Of a DNA stretch of 9,677 nucleotides, positions 6,065 to 9,677 are shown one piece after another (within the stretch, counting starts at the first letter, position 1; each line of letters starts with the position of its first letter). Location: contig JAWCNV010000034.1 of assembly GCA_038848185.1 (NCBI GenBank), positions 1 to 9,677 on the forward strand, in the 5' to 3' direction. This stretch comes from JAAOZP01 sp038848185. Its GTDB lineage: Archaea; Thermoproteota; EX4484-205; JAAOZP01. The translations under genes and the position numbers were made by a program. The notes under the pieces are model-generated. The model had not been told where the DNA came from, ran no database searches, and saw only the letters and a program-made list of their open reading frames with translations.

Positions 6065-7029
6065 TTCCACTTCTCCTCTCTAACATCACTTACAGACTTA
6101 CGTGTGAGAAAAATGCCCGCTATACAGGATAGGATGAATATGAAGAAACCTATTGAGGGCACATCTTCTTTAGAAAGTAGTGTCAACGGGAGGATGAATG
6201 TTCCGGCTAAAATTGCGAGAACCGCGCCGATCACATAAAGCGCTCTCTGGCTTAAGAAAACTGGTTCGGAAACTCTTAGGAATTGCAGGTTGTATCCGGA
6301 TATGCTGGCCCTATACATTCCTCCCTTGTACTTGTACACTATGCTCCATAATGGTGCTAGCACGATCCAGAAAGAGTCCACATTTGGCGTACACGAGTAG
6401 TAGTAAAAACCGTCGAGACGCTTGGAGGAGCGTATACTATCCCTCATCTGGTCTTCAGCCATATCCTTAAGCTCGTCAACAGCCTCTTCTGGAGATACTT
6501 CAGCATTCAAAACCTGGAGGCCGATCCTTTTCCAATCTACTGATTCGAGCGGTTGAGCAACAATAGTCTTGGTCTGGGAAGTAAGCTCTTGGAGACCATA
6601 TTCTGCAGCCTCCCTCCTCGCTTCTACGGCAAGCCTCAGGGAGGTGTTGAAAAAGCCTCTTTCAGTTACTATTCTCGTAGTTACTCTTTTACCACTATAT
6701 TCCGTCTCCCTCCTGAAACCAACCCATGTACCCTTGACTGAAACATCTCCAAGTAGTATCGGGACGTAGGATCCTTGAACTTCAACAAGCTCTATATCAC
6801 CGTAAACCTTACTCATATTAGGGTCTTCCTTCATCTTGTTCCAGAAAGCATTGATAACCTCGTCCCTTGTTCGGGTTGGTATTATGAATATTTTAAATTT
6901 TTCTGTTGAAAACCAGTTTACTGTGCCGCAGTATTCGCATACGCATGCAATGGTTTCAGGAGTATAATTCAACGGCCCATTGCAGTTGGAGCATTTAAAT
7001 ACTTTCTCTGTAATAATGGGCTCAGTCAA
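6061..7029 (-). CDS. Zinc-ribbon membrane protein, A-type, upstream copy (A2)
   Basis: A 322-residue paralogue of the protein at 3580-4572. The start is a TTG at 7029, overlapping the stop of the upstream gene as TTGA (7026-7029). The zinc ribbon is C13, C16, C31, C34 (CSNC...CEYC, with an extra C29), followed by GTVNWFS. As in A1, there is RDEVINAFWNKM, then a strand SYVPILLGDVSV, a segment EARREAAEYGLQEL and the pre-membrane motif APLWSIVYKYKGGMYRASISGYNLQFL, which matches A1 closely. Two helices occupy about 260-310, then a charged end. A region with extra R, T and E residues (about 105-125) is longer than in A1. The stop overlaps the B2 start, so A2 and B2 are likely made in a fixed ratio, which fits subunits of one complex. 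Confidence 0.87.
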   Translation of the reverse strand: MTEPIITEKVFKCSNCNGPLNYTPETIACVCEYCGTVNWFSTEKFKIFIIPTRTRDEVINAFWNKMKEDPNMSKVYGDIELVEVQGSYVPILLGDVSVKGTWVGFRRETEYSGKRVTTRIVTERGFFNTSLRLAVEARREAAEYGLQELTSQTKTIVAQPLESVDWKRIGLQVLNAEVSPEEAVDELKDMAEDQMRDSIRSSKRLDGFYYYSCTPNVDSFWIVLAPLWSIVYKYKGGMYRASISGYNLQFLRVSEPVFLSQRALYVIGAVLAILAGTFILPLTLLSKEDVPSIGFFIFILSCIAGIFLTRKSVSDVREEKWK

Positions 7030-7352
7030 CGTCTACTCACTCTGGATAATATTACTCCAATAACAACGATTATTATAAGGGAAATGCTCAGGTTTAGCAG
7101 TAGGTTCCCCGTTAAAAACGTTAAGAAGAGAGAAAAGCCTAAGCAGGACAATATCAATCCCCAAATCAAGTAATACTTCCAGTCGGCAGCTAAAATCGAG
7201 AAGAACAGTGTGTATAATCCAAGTAGAACAAACGGTAGTGAGACGAGAACAAGCGGATCGCCATAGCCTGTTGAAATAAATATACCGTCTATAGCAATAG
7301 ATATAAGCAGTATGGCTAATGCGTAACCGCCGTATCCAACTTTTCTGCTCAA
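7026..7352 (-). CDS. Small four-helix membrane protein leading the A2-B2 operon
   Basis: A 108-residue hydrophobic protein with four predicted membrane helices (about 8-29, 33-55, 60-81 and 84-103), short loops and a basic C-terminus (SRVSRR). I recognise no family. The start is a TTG at 7352; no ATG exists in the region, and the TATA box at 7381-7386 puts the transcript start about five bases before it. The stop overlaps the next start as TTGA, so it is first in the three-gene operon. The duplicated A1-B1 copy has no equivalent. It may be the membrane subunit of the A2/B2 complex, or an unrelated passenger. Confidence is high that it is a gene, low on function. Confidence 0.72.
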   Translation of the reverse strand: MSRKVGYGGYALAILLISIAIDGIFISTGYGDPLVLVSLPFVLLGLYTLFFSILAADWKYYLIWGLILSCLGFSLFLTFLTGNLLLNLSISLIIIVVIGVILSRVSRR

Positions 7353-7380
7353 TTCAATCTTTATGAGCGTTCTCCTAGCG

Positions 7381-7386
7381 TATAAA
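7381..7386 (-). promoter_or_regulatory. TATA box of the three-gene operon
   Basis: On the - strand, AAGGTTTATACGC contains TTTATA centred about 31 bp before the TTG at 7352, so transcription would begin within a few bases of the start codon. No other box is seen ahead of A2 or B2, which agrees with one transcript for the three genes. Confidence 0.55.
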
Positions 7387-7402
7387 CCTTATTCTCAATT
7401 GC

Positions 7403-7427
7403 AAATATTAAAGAGATTAAAGAAAAA
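7403..7427 (-). terminator. T-rich terminator region after the second ATPase
   Basis: Directly after the stop of the ATPase gene, the - strand reads a T-rich run (TTTTTCTTTAATCTCTTT, partly within the last codons) with no obvious stem. It separates the ATPase from the TATA box of the next operon. Confidence 0.4.
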
Positions 7428-8702
7428 TTAGACGCTTAATTTTCTTGCGATGCTTACTAGCTCCTCTGGGCCAAGCTCTTCGTGAGAACCGGGTACTTTA
7501 GGGGGTTTTTCGCTTGCACTTATAAGTCCGGCTCTTGGTATGCCGTGGGAGTGAATTAAGTCCACGGTCTTTTTAGCTTCGTTCTCGTTTATTTCTCCGA
7601 TTTTAACTTCATATCCTATTATCGGGGTTTTGCCCTTAGAATCCAATATAACTATGTCGATGTCTCCTTTTCCATTTGGCAGAATCGCGTAGCTTCTCAC
7701 CCCCCCGATGTATTGGGCAAGCATTTCTCCAAGACTGAATTGGAATTCTCTACCCAAAACGCTCAGGATAGTGTTTTCATCGATTTTAACACGTGGAGAT
7801 TCGCTGATGTTTAGCTTTTGATCTAAGTAGTATATTACGGATAGCAATGGAGACCTGTGTTTAAAATAGCTTCTCGAGCCTTTCGTCTTCCAGAGTCTTA
7901 TTTTCTCAAGAATGCCCATTTTAGAGAGCCTTTCAAGCAAACCAGTTACTGTAGGGAGGCCACCTGATATCAAACCGTTAGTAGTTAGTATCCCAGAAAT
8001 CTCCGCAGACACCCATGTGCTTCCTCCAATCAGCCTAATGACTATGTCGTAAACTCTCGTTAACGTTCTCTCTTCATCTTCAAAAACCTCCCCGACTAGG
8101 CCTGATGCTGATGCAAGGAAGTAGTAAATTTTGTTTCTGATTTCTGAAACCACGCTCCTATCTAAGGATATCATTGGAATTATCCATGGATCACGAACGA
8201 TTAGACCCCAGAGAAGGGCGTCTTTTAGTGAAGAACACACCTTGCTTAGAGAAACAATCGCATCAGAATAGCTTATCAAGTCGACTTTAAAAGGAGAAAA
8301 AAGACCTAAAAGCGGACTGTTTTTATCGAAAACCTTTTTCAAAATTCCAAGACTCGATCCACTTGCAATAAGCTTTCCATTTGGATGATTTACAGCAATC
8401 AGATCCCAATACCTATCTGGAAGCCTTTGGAATTCGTCAAGTATAACAATTCTCTTCTCTTTCAACAGTCTTCCAATACGCTTAATCGCTTCCGGAATAC
8501 TGGTGTAGGAGAAACTATCACCGTCCAGAGTAGCAATATCGCCAGACCTTGTCACTACAAAGTAATTAGAATGAGGAAAAACCTTTCTAAGCATAAAAGT
8601 TTTCCCGGTTTTCCTTCTTCCGTAAACCAATACCCACCCCTTTAGGTTTTTTAACATTTCTTCCTCCTTCCTTTTTACGACGAGATTTGGAATATTCTCC
8701 AT
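7428..8702 (-). CDS. AAA family ATPase with winged-helix region and PD-(D/E)XK-like C-terminus (DUF234 type)
   Basis: A 424-residue archaeal ATPase. Walker A is GRRKTGKT (28-35), Walker B IVILDE (85-90) followed by FQRLP, and a sensor-like ASGSS is at 113-117. The middle (about 210-285) holds a winged-helix-like region: STWVSAEISGIL, GLISGGLPTVTGLLERLSKMGILEK and a wing around WKTKGSRSYFKHRSP. The C-terminus has the signs of a PD-(D/E)XK nuclease fold as in DUF234 proteins: E319, D349 in GDIDIVIL, and E365-V-K367 in IGYEVK, all key residues present. It differs in this from the ATPase at 690-2045, where Q-V-T replaces ExK. ATG 8702 is the start; three GGAATATTCY dyads overlap the promoter and the first codons, which suggests autorepression, perhaps by the protein's own winged helix. 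Family members are widespread in archaea with no settled role. Confidence 0.9.
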   Translation of the reverse strand: MENIPNLVVKRKEEEMLKNLKGWVLVYGRRKTGKTFMLRKVFPHSNYFVVTRSGDIATLDGDSFSYTSIPEAIKRIGRLLKEKRIVILDEFQRLPDRYWDLIAVNHPNGKLIASGSSLGILKKVFDKNSPLLGLFSPFKVDLISYSDAIVSLSKVCSSLKDALLWGLIVRDPWIIPMISLDRSVVSEIRNKIYYFLASASGLVGEVFEDEERTLTRVYDIVIRLIGGSTWVSAEISGILTTNGLISGGLPTVTGLLERLSKMGILEKIRLWKTKGSRSYFKHRSPLLSVIYYLDQKLNISESPRVKIDENTILSVLGREFQFSLGEMLAQYIGGVRSYAILPNGKGDIDIVILDSKGKTPIIGYEVKIGEINENEAKKTVDLIHSHGIPRAGLISASEKPPKVPGSHEELGPEELVSIARKLSV

Positions 8703-8726
8703 GGAATATTCTAATAGGAATATTCC
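8689..8726. promoter_or_regulatory. Triple dyad operator over the start of the second ATPase gene
   Basis: GGAATATTCT (8689-8698), GGAATATTCT (8703-8712) and GGAATATTCC (8717-8726) are spaced exactly 14 bp start to start. The third is a perfect 10-bp palindrome; the other two differ by one base. The third lies between the TATA-like box and the predicted transcript start, the second covers that start, and the first lies in codons 2-5. This arrangement suits a repressor that blocks its own promoter. The regulator is not identified by sequence. Confidence 0.6.
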
Positions 8727-8727
8727 T

Positions 8728-8740
8728 AGATAAACTTTTA
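8728..8740 (-). promoter_or_regulatory. TATA-like box of the second ATPase gene
   Basis: On the - strand TAAAAGTTTATCT has a BRE-like AAAA followed by GTTTATC, centred about 30 bp before the ATG at 8702. The mRNA should therefore start within about five bases of the ATG. The match to consensus is only fair. Confidence 0.5.
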
Positions 8741-8879
8741 GAGTTGGGAAACGATTGGAAGATAGAATAACATTCCTAAGTATGGTTGTTTGTTAAATAG
8801 AGGGGTTTTTTAAAGCACTCTGAGAGTTTATCTGGCATGATTGGGATTTAAACCTTATTCTCTCTCCTCCACAAATATC

Positions 8880-8981
8880 TTGCAATCCGTTACTAATGCA
8901 GCTGTTCATGATGTTAAGAAAGCGTCTGTGATTTCTATTGTAAAGGACATTTCGAGGAGTATTTTTAGTCTATTCTCATAA
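8880..8981 (+). CDS. Possible 33-residue amphipathic peptide
   Basis: A TTG at 8880 opens a frame (LQSVTNAAVHDVKKASVISI, then VKDISRSIFSLFS) ending at TAA 8979-8981. A TATA-like TTTAAA lies about 30 bp upstream, a near-leaderless spacing. The second half alternates V/I/F with K/D/R/S and would form an amphipathic helix. No family is known to me. It could equally be chance, so this is a weak call. Confidence 0.22.
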   Translation: MQSVTNAAVHDVKKASVISIVKDISRSIFSLFS

Positions 8982-9006
8982 CATTTCCTTTTTAAATAAG
9001 CTTTTT

Positions 9007-9156
9007 TCACGTTTTCACGAGTCCTTCAGATGATGTAGAGCAACATTTGTACTTCCTAGAGTTCTCAATAGAGGTAGTAGCAGTAAATAGCGTCTCCGGG
9101 CAATTCTTTACTAAATCTTCTGTTTCAAAAACTCCATCTTTTTCATAGATGTTGGA
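9007..9156 (-). other. Open 49-codon frame without start codon, possible gene remnant
   Basis: Read on the - strand from just after a TAA (9157-9159) to TGA (9007-9009), the text is SNIYEKDGVFETEDLVKN followed by CPETLF and later KYKCCSTSSEGLVKT. No ATG, GTG or TTG lies in its first 40 codons. The protein-like composition suggests the tail of a decayed gene, but no family is recognised and chance is possible. Confidence 0.2.
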
Positions 9157-9162
9157 TTAAGA

Positions 9163-9677
9163 TTATTGAAGCTTTGTACCGCAGTTCATGCAGAACTTGG
9201 CGCCAGCGGGTATTTGTGATCCGCATTGTGGACAGTTTATCGTAGCCTGTAGAGGACTACCGCAATTCATGCAGAAGCGGGCTGTAGCAGGATTCTCTGT
9301 CCCGCATTTTGAACACGCTACTGTTCCGGGTTGTGATGGAGCAGGTGGTTGCGATGGTGGTGGGGGAGGTGCTTGAATGGGCGACCCACAATTGGGGCAG
9401 AATTTGCTTGTTGAAGGCACTTGTGTCTTACAGCTTGGACATATTACCATTGGGGTTGCAGCAGCTTGTTGCATGAGCTGGGGTATTAGAACTATGCCTG
9501 TTCCGGCTGCGGCACCAGGCGACTTACTCAGTGATTCTGCAACGCTCTTGGTAGTATCCATTGCCATCACCTGTGTGGCTGCACCACCAGTCTGCTTAAT
9601 CCAGAAGAGCCTATCCCTATATTCAGGCGTCGTGTCAACACCCTCAAACTTAAGGTCGACAACATCTATGCCCACAC
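9163..9677 (-). CDS. SPFH-domain protein with three C-terminal zinc ribbons, YdjI/COG4260-like (5' partial)
   Basis: Only the last 170 or so residues are visible; the frame is open at the right edge, and the GTG at 9675 is probably internal. GIDVVDLKFEGVDTTPEYRD and RLFWIKQTGG, then a small-residue run (SPGAAAGTG) and IPQLMQQ, match the end of the SPFH domain and linker of the YdjI group. A proline stretch separates zinc ribbons. The three ribbons are CPSC...CPNCG, CSKCG...CMNCG and CPQCG...CMNCG, each with the CxxC-x(10-12)-CxxC spacing. SPFH proteins assemble as oligomers at membranes. In bacteria YdjI sits with zinc-ribbon membrane proteins and PspA, which makes the A/B genes in this window relevant, although 1.8 kb and another gene lie between. 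Ends at TAA 9163-9165. Confidence 0.85.
   Translation of the reverse strand, partial: VGIDVVDLKFEGVDTTPEYRDRLFWIKQTGGAATQVMAMDTTKSVAESLSKSPGAAAGTGIVLIPQLMQQAAATPMVICPSCKTQVPSTSKFCPNCGSPIQAPPPPPSQPPAPSQPGTVACSKCGTENPATARFCMNCGSPLQATINCPQCGSQIPAGAKFCMNCGTKLQ

Larger units (their letters stand above)
8741..9162. other. Gap without a convincing gene between the ATPase and the SPFH protein
   Basis: About 420 bp without a clear gene. It holds an oligo-T run (8805-8812), a TATA-like ATTTAAAC (8846-8853) ahead of a 33-codon frame, a second TATA-like TTTTTAAATAAG (8989-9000), and on the - strand a 49-codon frame (9007-9156) with protein-like text but no usable start codon. No RNA gene fold, C/D-box set or long repeat is recognisable by eye. 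Confidence 0.4.

Noticed and set aside
5190..6769. Several + strand frames and one - strand frame inside A2 and B2
   Set aside because: They overlap two genes confirmed by their paralogues; none has its own promoter, conserved motif or counterpart in A1/B1.
8385..8645. + strand 86-codon frame
   Set aside because: It is antisense to the P-loop domain of the second ATPase, with no independent support.
9188..9376. + strand 62-codon glycine-rich frame
   Set aside because: It is antisense to the zinc ribbons and the proline stretch of the SPFH protein, whose complement gives the glycine run.
1..9677. Insertion sequence, CRISPR array or tRNA gene
   Set aside because: No transposase motifs, regularly spaced repeat-spacer units or cloverleaf with a CCA-type acceptor end could be recognised by eye.

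Overview
The window looks like an accessory stretch of an archaeal chromosome, most likely a thermophilic member of the Thermoproteota/TACK group. This rests on TATA-like boxes placed about 22-27 bp before start codons (leaderless or nearly leaderless transcripts), frequent TTG starts, purine-rich Shine-Dalgarno sequences inside operons, a surface protein with a single C-terminal membrane anchor, and two archaeal-type NTPases with nuclease-like C-termini. The lineage is an inference. I see no rRNA, tRNA, CRISPR array or transposase.

Left part, + strand (1-2494): the 3' end of a large surface protein with an InlB B-repeat-like domain, a membrane anchor and a short cytoplasmic tail; then a DUF4143-type AAA ATPase behind a strong TATA box set among inverted repeats; then a YjbQ/UPF0047 gene split by a one-base frameshift. 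A short stretch with a promoter-like box and only broken reading frames follows (2495-2640).

Centre, - strand (2641-7352): this is the most interesting part. Two gene pairs, A2-B2 and A1-B1, each encode two N-terminal zinc-ribbon proteins with C-terminal membrane helices. A2 aligns with A1 and B2 with B1 over their whole length, so the locus is a tandem duplication of a two-gene module. The upstream copy is led by a small four-helix membrane protein, and its three genes overlap by TTGA and ATGA, a compact translationally coupled operon. Between the two modules lies a flavodoxin gene that has lost its C-terminal third.

Right part, - strand (7428-9677): a second AAA ATPase, with a winged-helix region and a canonical D...ExK nuclease-like C-terminus. 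Its start site is covered by three copies of the dyad GGAATATTCY spaced exactly 14 bp apart, a good candidate operator. A gap of about 460 bp follows with only weak small frames, then the 3' end of an SPFH (YdjI/COG4260-like) protein with three C-terminal zinc ribbons.

How the parts may work together (inference): zinc-ribbon membrane proteins near an SPFH/zinc-ribbon protein recall the bacterial YdjG/YdjH/YdjI set that works with PspA at the membrane. The A/B modules could be an archaeal membrane-associated complex of that general kind. The two ATPases look like independent cargo, one of them AT-rich and possibly acquired by transfer.
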